Source of the DNA: Panagrolaimus kolymaensis
Taxonomy: Eukaryota; Nematoda; Chromadorea; Rhabditida; Panagrolaimidae
Direction of reading: 5' to 3'
Length of the DNA stretch: 64,000 nt
NCBI GenBank assembly: GCA_028622995.1
Contig: JAJQJQ010000052.1
Location: 558,001 to 622,000, forward strand
A program made the position numbers and the translations under genes. Shown here in pieces: positions 44,627 through 55,610 of this stretch (positions are counted from its first letter, which is position 1; every line of letters starts with the position of its first letter). The notes under the pieces were generated by a model, which made no database searches, had not been told where the DNA came from, and saw only the letters and a list, made by a program, of their open reading frames with translations.

Positions 44627-45181
44627 TTTTGCTTTCTTTCTGCGAATGACGACCGATTGCAAAAGTTTCAAAAAGTTGGAAATGAATGATTTTGAGCTTT
44701 TATATTTAATCATAGTCAATTTTGAAGCAACTTTGATAAATGCAAAAAAATCAAACAAAATTTGAATAATAATAAAATAAAAATGAAACTTTTTGAAAGA
44801 ACGAAAAAAATGAATGTTAGCTAATTTTTCCCGCCTTTTTTTTCAACGTTTATGGGAATCAAATGTGTTATTTTTTTTTCTTGATTACAGTATAATTTTT
44901 TCTTTGACGTTAATCATATATAAGGGATATGAAAGGTTAGTATTATTTGTGATTCATAGCTTCCTGCAACATTACCTGCTATTCCATTTACTTATTTTTT
45001 AAAAACTAATTTTGCTCGAAGCAAATTCAATGAAAGTTGTTAGAATGTGAAAAATTGTTGAGTCTACAGAAGTAATAAGTTTCAGGATATGGTTTGTAAG
45101 AAAGCTTATAAAAGAAAAGTATTGTTTTATTTTTTATTGGTTAGTAAAAAAATTGAATTAGCGTTGATATCCTTCTTTTCA
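44627..45181 (-). promoter_or_regulatory. upstream region of copy 9 and spacer
   Basis: TATA box at 44697-44704 and E2F-like site at 44827-44835, minus strand. Beyond about 44880 I see only AT-rich spacer. Confidence 0.5.
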
Positions 45182-45882
45182 AAAAGGGGCGTGCTCTGTT
45201 ACAAATTATTGAAAATTACAGTAATTTTTTGAAAGAAAGATAAACTTTTTATTTCTTATTCCTCTTGTTGAGAAGTAGGAATGCTAATGCCGGATTTACT
45301 GGAGCCTAATATAGTTTTTTTGTTTGTCGTTTGCTATTGTAAATTTTGATTGTGATATGTAATAGGAATTAAATAAAGTTGATTATTTTGTTTGTTTGAA
45401 AATTTCTTTGACGATACAATGTTTTTTATAAAGAATTGGATCATGATTAAAGGTATGAAGCTTACTTACACAGTATCAAGTAACGAAAAAAAGTAACGAG
45501 AAATCGATTGTGATTCATTATGGATTATCAAAAGATACTAAAAATGTTACAACAAAATCGAAGCATGTTATAAGGTTTTTAACATTACCGTTCGCCTGAC
45601 CTTCTTTCATTTCTTGCATTCTCTCATTTCTCTGTAAAATTTTGAAAGTTCTCTTCAAAGTGTAAGTATTAGTGAAAGTGATCAGTAACGATTTTCAATA
45701 ATCTTTTTTGTTGATTTCTTGGTATAAAACTAATTTCCAAGTGTTTGGACCCAACATATGCAAACAAGTCTGCAAAACAAAGGAAAACAGAGAAATGATT
45801 GTTATAAAAAATATTTATTATTAGAAACTCATTTAAATATTAATATTATTACATACAAATACAAAAACGGAGAAATACAAAT
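45182..45882. repeat. start of duplicated block 45182-50880, non-coding part
   Basis: This stretch is repeated at 54909-55610. The whole block (copy 10, its flank and the F-box-like gene) matches 54909-59940. No coding sequence here. Confidence 0.75.
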
Positions 45883-48023
45883 TCAAACTGCACATTTTCG
45901 CTTCTTTTTCTTTTTGGAAGATTTTTCAATGATGACTACTTTGCTTTCGGTATTGGCTGCTTCTTTTGATGGACCATTTGATTTTGAATTTGACCGTTTT
46001 TCTTCTGAATTGTTTGGTGTTGAATTTGTATTAACGTGTTTGACATCGTTGAAACAATCAGAATTCATTACATTTGCAGCATCAATTGCGTTGGCTGGAT
46101 ACCCAAAAGCATTTCGTTCTTCGATGGATGAGTTACGCTTCCAAAATGGCAATTCACGACTAAAAAAATAAGAATATTTAGTTAAAATAAGAATAAGCAC
46201 AAAAAATACCGAAATATTGCAAGAGCATGACGACGAGTTTCATCAGGAAGATTAAGCGAGAAACCAACAACGAGCAATAAAGCCATGGAATATTTCTGAA
46301 GATGTTCTTCGTCGACAGGAATGGAATGACCAAATTCAAGTGCAAAACATGTGAAACGAATGTATTCAGGAGTGTCAGGTTGTTGAAGGTATGTTCGAGT
46401 TGCTTTTGAAAGTTTCATTGCTCTACCATCTTCGTTGAATTTGAGACCATGTTCTTTTAGTTGCTCGATTGCTTTACTTCTAAAAATAACACAATTAATA
46501 AAGATGTTTTTGATATCGAAAGAAAACATACACAAGTTGATTGATGGTAATAAAGATATCACCGACGTAGTTACAAAGGAGCGAGATTTCAACGCTGAGA
46601 AGCTTCTTCTTTGGATTAGGTTTATAATCCCTAAAAAATAATGATGACTTTAATCTTGTAAAAATAAAAATTTACTTTGCCAATGAATCAGCCATTTTCT
46701 TTCCAATCAAGCCACTTCTTGCCATGGATTTATAGTGAGCTTCGTATGCCGTATTCTTGTTGAGGGATCTTTGAGATTCAACGCTATCCTTGAATCGACC
46801 ACGCATTCTGCTACCAGAACTTCCAGATGTTGTTCTAAAAAGATGTACCCATCGATTTTGTTGTTGTTTGAGCTTTTTTGGAGCTTCATGTTCGACGATA
46901 GGTTCTTTAGACTCTGTAATAACAGGAGCAGGTAGAAAAGGTGGTGGAGGTTCTTCGGTAGCTTCAGTAGTTTTCTTTCTTGGCTTTGATTCAGTTGGTT
47001 TGATTTCCTTTGGAACTATCTTTGGATCTTCTTTTGTAACTTTAGGATGAAGAGCACCGAACTTCTTTACTACTTCTTTCACTTTTTGAGGTTCCACTTC
47101 TTTCCTTTCTGGTTGAGCTTTTGCTACTTCTTTGACTTTTTCAGGAGCTTCTTCTTTGACAGACTCAATAACGACCACTTCTTTCAAATCTTGATTCAAA
47201 GCTTGTTGTTTCTTCTTGTTCACCCTTTTTCTGTAGCATACGACAGCGCTAAAATGTTTGATGTTATTAGAAGCATATACATAGAAAACATACACAACGA
47301 TGATAATGATGAGAATGACCACAACAGCAACAACGATGCAGACAATCAAAATAGTCGATCCATTTGTAGTTGAAACTTCAGTGGACGATGAGAGAATGGA
47401 AGTTGATGACGAAGTTGTTGTTGATGAAAGAATCGATGGAACAAAGATCTTTGCATTGAGAATTTTGATTTCACATTCCTTTGAAACTTGAGTAATATCG
47501 ATTGTTATGACCTTATCTTTATCAAATGCAGGTTCACAGCTGGCAACATCTTTACCGCAATACAATGCTATACCTTTTCCCATTCGAGTAGAAACACCAC
47601 AATTTTGAAAACGCGTTCTTAGAAATTTATTGTTGTCAACGAAGAAAAGTTCATCCGGTGCTGTTGAAATCTTGAATCCACAATAGTTTGGTTGGCACAC
47701 TTTCGTAGCACGTCCTTTCGACTTCGCTGCAGATTGATAACAAAAGAGAACGCTAAAATCAGAAGCAATTTTAAATATAAAAATACGAAAAAGACACACT
47801 CTCCATAACAATTTGGGTAATCAACATGAACATCCAAAAGACCATTTGCAAGAACCAATTGAACAATTCCAGGAGACTTGAGTTTTACATCATTTCCAAT
47901 TTCTTCAACAGCAGAAGAATCGACCATGAGTTCATTTGAATCATCAGAAGAGAGAACAGATTGAGAATTCACGATGATGATGACGACGAAGAGAAAAAAT
48001 AAGAACGATGAATAAAAACGCAT
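45883..48023 (-). CDS. family A receptor-like protein, copy 10
   Basis: Exons are 47800-48023, 46676-47752, 46532-46630, 46210-46479 and 45883-46159, giving 648 residues. The ectodomain pairs NNKFLRTRFQ with the NCGVSTRMGKGIALYCGKD segment of copy 1. The linker is a mix: LNQDLKEVVVIESVKEEAPEK as in copies 5 and 6, then VEPQKVKEVVKKFG close to copies 3 and 11. The donor after exon 1 is GTGTGT. The Met at 48023 is preferred over one five codons upstream because it matches the paralogues. Confidence 0.87.
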
Positions 48024-48445
48024 TTTGCTTTCTTTCAAAGACGACTGTTTGCAAAAGTTTCAAAAAGTTGAAAATGAATGATTTCGAGCTTTTATATTTA
48101 TTCATAGTAAATTTTGAAGCAACTTTAGAAAATGCAAAAAAAAAATTTGAATAAATAAAATGCTAATGTAAGCTTTTTGAGAGAACGAAGAGATGAACGT
48201 TAGCGATTTTTTTCCCGCCATTTTTTTCAACGTGCATGCATGGAAATCAGATGCTCTCTTCTCTCTACGATTGTAAAACGCGATCTTATTTTTTGGAGAA
48301 AAAAAAGTACTTGCCATAAAATTTGCTAAAAGCTTGATAAGTTTATTAAATTTATCAGTTGGAAAATAATTGTCAAAAAAAACTCGGTGTTATTGATTGT
48401 GTAATTTTTTCTGCGTTTAATAGGGTAACGGATATTAAAATATTA
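48024..48445 (-). promoter_or_regulatory. upstream region of copy 10
   Basis: TATA box at 48089-48096 and E2F-like site at 48211-48219, minus strand. The rest is spacer up to the Helitron insertion. Confidence 0.5.
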
Positions 48446-49093
48446 CTAGCGCTACGCGGACCTTCGGTCCGCCATGAAGCTTGTTTTATGTAAATTATTA
48501 CGAAAATTTTGTCATTAATTATATGATCTTTACTCTGGAAGATAAGATCGCCATCTCCGCAACATCGCAGGCTAATTTACTTCTTTAAGGTCCTCTAAGC
48601 TTGTTCTAAATTGCCCCTAACAATTCCTATAGCATACTAATCAATTGCAAACGATTTCTCAGATTTCTCTCAATTTGGATCCTACAAAACAATTTTTAAA
48701 GATCCCCAATTGTTTATTGCTCCTCAAAGTTAGCCCCTTGGATCTTTTCCTTGCTATTGGGTTCTTGGAATTCTTCCTTCTTATTGGGTCCTTGGATCTT
48801 TTCCTTCATATTCGAGCCTGGGATCTCTTCCATCTTATTCGGGCCTTGGATCTTTTCTTTGCTATTGGGGCTTTGGATATATTTTTTGTTATTTGATCAT
48901 TGGATAACAACAATCGATTCCTCAAAAAACAAACGACCGACCGTTCATCATCGCTTCCTTTTTATGAAATGCAAACGCGTTTTCTTTCCTTGCGCATTTA
49001 TTCTTTTTTTAATGTAAATTTTTTCATTTTTTTATAAACTTTCCCATGAAGCATTTACAGGCACGAAATAACAATCAAAATTACTAGGAAGGA
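48446..49093 (-). mobile_element. non-autonomous Helitron, 648 bp, complete
   Basis: On the minus strand it starts TCCTTCCTAG and ends CTAG. A hairpin (48456-48472, stem GCGGACC/GGTCCGC, loop GAA) lies six bases before the end. The paralogous site near 58172 has the same flanks joined (atatta|ttattt) with no insert and no duplication, so insertion was between A and T. It contains a 27-bp tandem repeat and encodes no transposase. Confidence 0.93.
48755..48903. repeat. 27-bp tandem repeat inside the Helitron
   Basis: About 5.5 copies of a 27-bp unit (tattgggtccttggatcttt and seven more bases) are open in more than one frame because the unit is nine codons long. On the minus strand a unit reads like KIQGPNKKE. 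Coding status is unknown. Confidence 0.75.
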
Positions 49094-49467
49094 TTATTTG
49101 TTGGTGGAGAAAAGGAATAAAAAACCTGTTTATAAAGTGGTATCATAAACTAGTTTGCCATGTTTTTTTTTGTAAAATAAACAGAAAATGAATAGTAAAA
49201 CCAAAAAAAAAATTAAAATATTAGAAAAACCAGCATAGAGCCAGCAGAGGCTATAAACAGTGAATGATTGCGAATAAAAAAGAAAGAAAGCAACAACAAA
49301 AAAGAAGACGTCGACCAATCGTGCATTTTTCATTTGTTTGTAATAACGAACATCCTTTTTTGCCGAACTAAAATTTTGTGATGACCATTTGACATTTAAA
49401 AATCAGAAAAGTTGCGCAAAACTAAAGCAATTTGGTTGTGAGATTATTAAACCAATATTGCTGCTGA
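49094..49467. other. upstream region of F-box-like gene 1
   Basis: AT-rich, no gene. The same sequence precedes gene 2 and, in part, occurs at 1860-2013 and 53560-53950, where the F-box-like gene itself is gone. Confidence 0.5.
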
Positions 49468-50341
49468 TTGGGTAAAATTCATTATGAAGACAACATCCAA
49501 CGTCAATACTTCGCATTTCCTTATCCTAACATGTGCTATATCCGTGAAAATGCAAATGGTGAAACTCAGCTCAAACTCCGTCAAACCTGCAAATTCTTCC
49601 ACAAATGGAGTCCAAAAGTTATTGTTGGAAAGTTGTACGTTGAGTATTCTAGTTCAACTTTTGTTTTCAAAGATGGACTTTATGTTAGAAACGTTGGTGA
49701 AATGCCAGTTATTGACGTGGTTACAGATGTAATTCAGTATGACTTTGTTGACAAAAGAATGTTCTTAAAAATTCGGCGATGTGAAGCCAAAGTAATTTGC
49801 TTGGAAAATTATGACGATATTACTATGGAAGAATTGCGTTTTTTTACTCAATCTGGTATGGTTAAAGAATGGTATTCATCCTTTCCTTCAATTCGGGGTG
49901 ATGTTGGTAACCATCTTTCTCTTGAAGATTTATTGTCACATCTTCCTGGTGCTGAATATGTTCAGTATGTTTTACTTTTTATTATGATTAATAAAGTTAA
50001 TTTTCAGTGCTATTGTTCAAGATATGTCTCGCGAAAATTCGTCTAAAACTGTTTCAAAAAATAACAGCATCAAAGAACTCGATCTTCGAATTCATGGAAT
50101 TATGAACGTTGATAAACTTTATAATCTCCTCCGAGTAAGTCCTTTATTTTTTAACATTTTTCATCAATTAAATTTTCAGAAAGTACTTGCACCTAATGCT
50201 GATGTCCAACTTTCTTTCATTGATATTGAAGACCGAAAATATTTTTCAACTTACAGAGCTAAATTGTATGCAAAAATGAGAAAATGGGAACCAAAAGATG
50301 AAAAGTCATCTCTTAAAATTTCTCCAAGACGTTCGTTTTGA
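49468..50341 (+). CDS. F-box-like protein, gene 1
   Basis: Exons 49468-49964, 50008-50134 and 50180-50341 join in phase (introns of 43 and 45 bp ending TTTTCAG), about 261 codons. The N-terminal block QYFAFPYPNMCYIRE followed by LKLRQTCKFFHKW resembles the F-box-like motif common in nematode proteins that select ubiquitination targets. The C-terminal part (ELDLRIHGIMNVDKLYNLLR) fits an associated substrate-side domain. No ATG precedes the motif: a TGA lies just before 49468, so the 5' exon or start is missing or not recognised. A minor call could be a 5'-truncated pseudogene. Confidence 0.65.
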
Positions 50342-50994
50342 ATCATCCTCTTTAATGTTGTTTTTTTCTTTGTTTTTTATTCTTGTATTCCAAATGTTTT
50401 GAATAAAGATTGTTTTTGTTACTTAGAGTTTCAATTCTTGAAAGAGTTAATATGATTTGTTTCTTTAATATATTAAGATTTTCCAACACCTGTTAAACCA
50501 CTAAGTAATATATTTATTTGTCGACGATTCATTTTCTGAAAAAATATCCCTGAAAAATAAGGAAATAAAATTATACCAAAATCTTAATTTCAAAAAATGG
50601 AAATGCATATTAAATTCTTTTTACAAATATGAAAAATGAATAACTTTAAAGGGACATGTAAAAATTAGAAGCGGATGCAAAACGAATCGAAGAAGTATTT
50701 ATATTTATTAATGCAGTAGCTAATTATCTTTTTTTAATCAATCATTCAGTGCTGCAATCTCTTACGTAATGTAAGCTTCACTCTTTGAAAAGGATAAGTA
50801 ATGGGAATTCAAAACAAAAAATGGTGAAAAATGCAATGTTTTTTGGACAAACAAGCAGCCTATGCAAGCAAGTCTGCAAAACAAAAGAAATTAGAGAATT
50901 TATTGTTATAAAAAATTTTTATTATTAGAAACTCATTTGAATGTTATTAAATACAAATAAATACAAAGACGAAAAATACAAATTCAATCTCCAA
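50342..50994. other. spacer with P-loop fragment and 3' flank of copy 11
   Basis: A plus-strand AATAAA signal lies near 50403 after the F-box-like gene. The rest is the conserved flank of family A genes. Confidence 0.55.
50431..50532 (-). pseudogene. P-loop NTPase N-terminal fragment 4 (intact Walker A, then stop)
   Basis: It starts MNRRQINILLSGLTGVGKS with a full Walker A motif. A TAA follows the Ser at once, then YIKETNHINSFKN and TGA. It must be a pseudogene fragment. Confidence 0.65.
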
Positions 50995-53113
50995 TCATTT
51001 TCGCTTCTTTTTCTTTTTGGAAGATTTTTCAATGATGACTACTTTGCTTTCGGTATTGGCTGCTTCTTTTGATGGACCATTTGATTTTGAATTTGACCGT
51101 TTTTCTTCTGAATTGTTTGGTGTTGAATTTGTATTAACGTGTTTGACATCGTAGAAACAATCAGAATTCATTACAGATGCGGCTTCAATTGCATTGGCTG
51201 GATAACCAAAAGCATTTCGTTCTTCTATGGATGAGTTACGCTTCCAAAATGGTAATTCACGACTAAAAAATAAGTATATTTAGTGGAAGTTGTTACAATA
51301 AAACAGATAAATATACCGAAATATTGCAAGAGCATGACGACGAGTTTCATCAGGAAGATTAAGCGAGAAACCAACAACGAGCAATAAAGCCATGGAATAT
51401 TTTTGAAGATGTTCTTCGTCGACAGGGATGAAATGGCCAAATTCAAGAGCAAAACATGTGAACCGGATGTATTCAGGAGTGTCAGGTTGTTGAAGGTAAG
51501 TTCGAGTTGCTTTTGACAATTTCATTGCTCTACCATCTTCGTTAAATTTGAGACCATGTTCTTTGAGTTTTTCGATTGCTTTTTCTCTGAAAAGAGAAAC
51601 GAAGAGATAAAGTTGTTATTGAATCCAAAAAATAAACATACACAAGTTGATTGATAGTGATAAAGATGTCACCGACGTAGTTACAAAGGAGCGAGATTTC
51701 AACGCTGAGAAGCTTCTTTTTTGGATTAGGTTTGTAATCCCTAAAAAACAAATGGTGACTTTAATCTTGTAAAAATAAAAATTTACTTTGCCAATGAATC
51801 AGCCATTTTCTTTCCAATCAAGCCACTTCTTGCCATGGATTTATAGTGAGCTTCGTATGCCGTATTCTTGTTGAGGGATCTTTGAGATTCAACGCTATCC
51901 TTGAATCGACCACGCATTCTGCTACCAGAACTTCCAGATGTTGTTCTAAAAGGATGTACCCATCGATTTTGTTGTTGTTTGAGCTTTTTTGGAGCTTCAT
52001 GTTCGACGATAGGTTCTTTAGACTCTGTAATAACAGGAGCAGGTAGGAAAGGTGGTGGAGGTTCTTCGGTAGCTTCAGTAGTTTCCTTTCTTGGCTTTGA
52101 TTCAGTTGGTTTGATTTCCTTTGGAACTATCTTTGGATCTTCTTTTGTAACTTTAGGATGAAGAGCACCGAACTTCTTTACTGCTTCTTTCACTTTTTGA
52201 GGTTTCACTTCTTTTTTGTCAGGTTCCACTATTGCCACTTCTTTGACTTTTTCAGGAGCTTCTTCTTTGACAGACTTAATAACGACCACTTCTTTCAAAG
52301 CTTGTTTGTTCTTTTTGTTCACTCTTTTCTTGTAACATACGACTGCACTAAAATGGTTGATGCTATTAAAGGCATAAAAAAAGAAAACATACACAACGAT
52401 GATGATAATGAGGATGACCACAACCGGAATAACGATGCAGACAATCAAAATAGTCGATCCGTTGGAAGTTGAAGCTTCAGTTGACGATGAGAGATTGGAA
52501 GTTGAAGACGAAGTTGTTGTTGTTGAAGAAATCGGTAGAACATTTATTTTTGCATTGAGGATTGTAATTGGACATGATTCAGAAACTTCACGAACATCGA
52601 CTGTTATGACTTTATCTTTGTCAAATGCAGGATCACAGCTAGCAACTGATATACCACAATAAGATGCGACACGGTTCTTCATTTGAGTTGAAACACCACA
52701 GTTCTTAAAATCCTCTCTAAAGAATTGACTGTTAACGAAGAAAAGTTCATTCGGTGTTGTTGAAATCTTGAATCCACAATAGTTTTGTTGACACACTTCT
52801 GCAGCATATCCTTTCGACTTCGCAGCAGATTGATAACAAAAGAGAACGCTAAAATTAAAGCAATTATATGGATATACATAAAGTTAAAAACTTACTCTCC
52901 GTAACAATTTGGGTAATCAACATGAACATCAAAAAAACCATTTGTAAGAACCAATTGAACAATTCCAGGTGACACAAGCTTCACATCATTTCCTATTTCT
53001 TCAACAGCAGAAGAGCCAACCATGAGTTCATTTGAATCATCAGAAGAGAGAACAGCTTCAGAATTCACCACGATGACGACGAAGAGAAAAACCAAGAACG
53101 ATGAAATACGCAT
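50995..53113 (-). CDS. family A receptor-like protein, copy 11
   Basis: Exons are 52896-53113, 51787-52848, 51642-51740, 51317-51586 and 50995-51262, giving 638 residues. The ectodomain is of the NCGVSTQM type with the VSESCPITILNAK segment of copy 3. The membrane helix contains a Pro (CIVIPVVVI) and the stalk reads SNLSSSTEASTSNG. Exon 5 stops after KKKKRK, so the usual terminal CGV is missing, and CFYDVKHVN replaces CFNDVKHVN. Confidence 0.86.
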
Positions 53114-53559
53114 TTTTGATTTCTTTCAAAGAACGACGACCGATTGCAAAAGTTTCAAAAAGTTGGAAATGAATGATTTCGAGCTTTTATATTTATTCAT
53201 AGTAAATTTTGAAGCAACTTTTGAAAATGCAAAGAAAATCAAAATTTGAATAATAATGTAAAATGCAAATGTAAGCTTTTTGAGAGAACGAAGAGATGAA
53301 CGTTAGCTAATTTTTTCCCGCCATTTTTTTCAACGTGCATGCATGGAAATCTGATGCTCTCTTCTCTCTACGATTGGAAAAGGAACTGCTTTCTTAATTT
53401 GGAGTTATTAAATGAAGTGCTGGAAATAAATATTTGCTATATACTTGATAGGTTTTTATTAAATTTAACAGCCTTGAAGATAATCGCCAAAAATAACTCG
53501 GTGTCATTGATCCTCTAATTTTTTTCTGCGTCGGTAAAGGATATTAAAATATTACTTTG
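53114..53559 (-). promoter_or_regulatory. upstream region of copy 11
   Basis: TATA box at 53184-53191 and E2F-like site at 53314-53322, minus strand. The remainder is AT-rich spacer. Confidence 0.5.
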
Positions 53560-54908
53560 TAAGTGGAGAAAAATGAATAAAAAAAATTGTTTACAAAGTT
53601 GCATCATAAACTAGTTTGCCTTGTTTTTTTTTGTAAAATAAACAAATTAATAAATAAAAAAAATAATAAAAATATTCAAAGACCAACATAGAGCCAGCAG
53701 AGGCTCAACAGTGGATGATTGCGAGTAAGAAAGAAAGCAACAACAAAAAAAAATACAACATGTAAAAAAAACATCGACGGATTTTACATTTTTTCATTTG
53801 GTTGTAATAACTAACAGATTTTTTACCGAACTAAAATTTTGTGATGAACATTTGGCATTTAAAATCAGAAATGTTACACAAACTAAATCAAGTTGATTGT
53901 GAGATTATTCAACCAATATCGCTGCTGATTTGGTAAAATCCATAATTTAAAATTATTGAAAATAGTCATTACTAAAAGTAAAGTATTCGAATTGATCGAA
54001 AGTAAATGGTATCAAAGTGTTTCAGCGAGGTAGGTAGTTGATTTCCTTCCTCCTAATTTATGTTGTGCGTCCGTGTTTCAATGCAAATTTGCTATTTTCC
54101 AGTATGCAAGCAAAAAAAATCAAGTAAAAGAAAAAATATAAATAATTTGCATACATGTAGACTTTTCATTAACAGTTTAGAAACATTTTCTCGCAGGGCC
54201 GTAGGCCCCGCTTTGCACGTAGTTTTAATGAAATGTGGATGCAATAAACAAGTATGAGTAATCGCTGAAAAACAGCAAAAGTAAATAAATTTGGAAGAGA
54301 TAAAAGAAATAAGAAGAAAAAAGTATCAATTTTTGCGTTTACTAAAATTAACACATTTTTATAACATTTGTTTGAAGAGATCCTGGATCTCGTCGTGAAA
54401 ACGTTGCTACGGTTAATTTCAAAATCCTCAAACTTTCCTCCAAAAAAAAATATGCATTTCTCTTTCTTTCATTTTTCAGCTCTCTAATTTCGGATTTGCA
54501 ACTTTCTTTATTTCATTTAGATTCCAATTATTATTATTATTTTTAAAAATAAGAAAAGAAGAATTCATCATAAAAATTAAACTTCAAACAATTCAAACTT
54601 TTGATAACAAATTTACATAATTCTTTTGCCCAAAACATAAGCTCTCGATTTTCTATTCCCTGTATTTTTTTTGTTGATGAAAAACGACTTTGGAATTCAT
54701 TCATTAGTTTCTTTCGTTTGCTTCTTTAATTTTACCACTTCTACCAAAATTTCATTACTGTAAATACTATTCTTTTTTACCTTAGTCACTAACATCAGAA
54801 TCTATTTTTATTTCAGGATATTTTTTTAAAGTCCTAAAAATTTTTTTGAGTCTCCTCTATTTTTCTATTTTTTCCTTTCCAAATTTTTTTCTCTATTGAA
54901 AATGCAAC
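53560..54908. other. spacer with remnant of the F-box-like gene upstream region
   Basis: 53560-53950 is a diverged copy of the sequence before the F-box-like genes but breaks off at gtaaaatccataa, so the gene body is missing. 53950-54908 is AT-rich, with one GC hairpin (gggccgtaggccc, about 54197-54209) and no gene. Confidence 0.5.
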
Positions 54909-55610
54909 AAAAAGGGGCGTGCTCTGTTACAAATTATTGAAAATTACAGTAATTTTTTGAAAGAAAGATAAACTTTTTATTTCTTATTCCTCTTGTTGAG
55001 AAGTAGGAATGCTAATGCCGGATTTACTGGAGCCTAATATAGTTTTTTTGTTTGTCGTTTGCTATTGTAAATTTTGATTGTGATATGTAATAGGAATTAA
55101 ATAAAGTTGATTATTTTGTTTGTTTGAAAATTTCTTTGACAATACAATGTTTTTTATAAAGAATTGGATCATGATTAAAGGTATGAAGCTTACTTACACA
55201 GTATCAAGTAACGAAAAAAAGTAACGAGAAATCGATTGTGATTCATTATGGATTATCAAAAGATACTAAAAATGTTACAACAAAATCGAAGCATGTTATA
55301 AGGTTTTTAACATTACCGTTCGCCTGACCTTCTTTCATTTCTTGCATTCTCTCATTTCTCTGTAAAATTTTGAAAGTTCTCTTCAAAGTGTAAGTATTAG
55401 TGAAAGTGATCAGTAACGATTTTCAATAATCTTTTTTGTTGATTTCTTGGTATAAAACTAATTTCCAAGTGTTTGGACCCAACATATGCAAACAAGTCTG
55501 CAAAACAAAGGAAAACAGAGAAATGATTGTTATAAAAAATATTTATTATTAGAAACTCATTTAAATATTAATATTATTACATACAAATACAAAAACGGAG
55601 AAATACAAAT

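Noticed and set aside
44411..44758. Upstream in-frame Met extending copy 9 by 44 residues
   Set aside because: The extension covers the TATA box region, is not conserved as protein, and would bury the signal peptide.
48645..49017. Plus-strand hydrophobic frames in the 648-bp Helitron
   Set aside because: They are readings of the 27-bp repeat; there is no gene structure and the element is non-autonomous.
54197..54225. GC hairpin gggccgtaggccc as a Helitron or terminator signal
   Set aside because: No CTRR end lies at the right distance on either strand and there is no paralogous empty site to compare.
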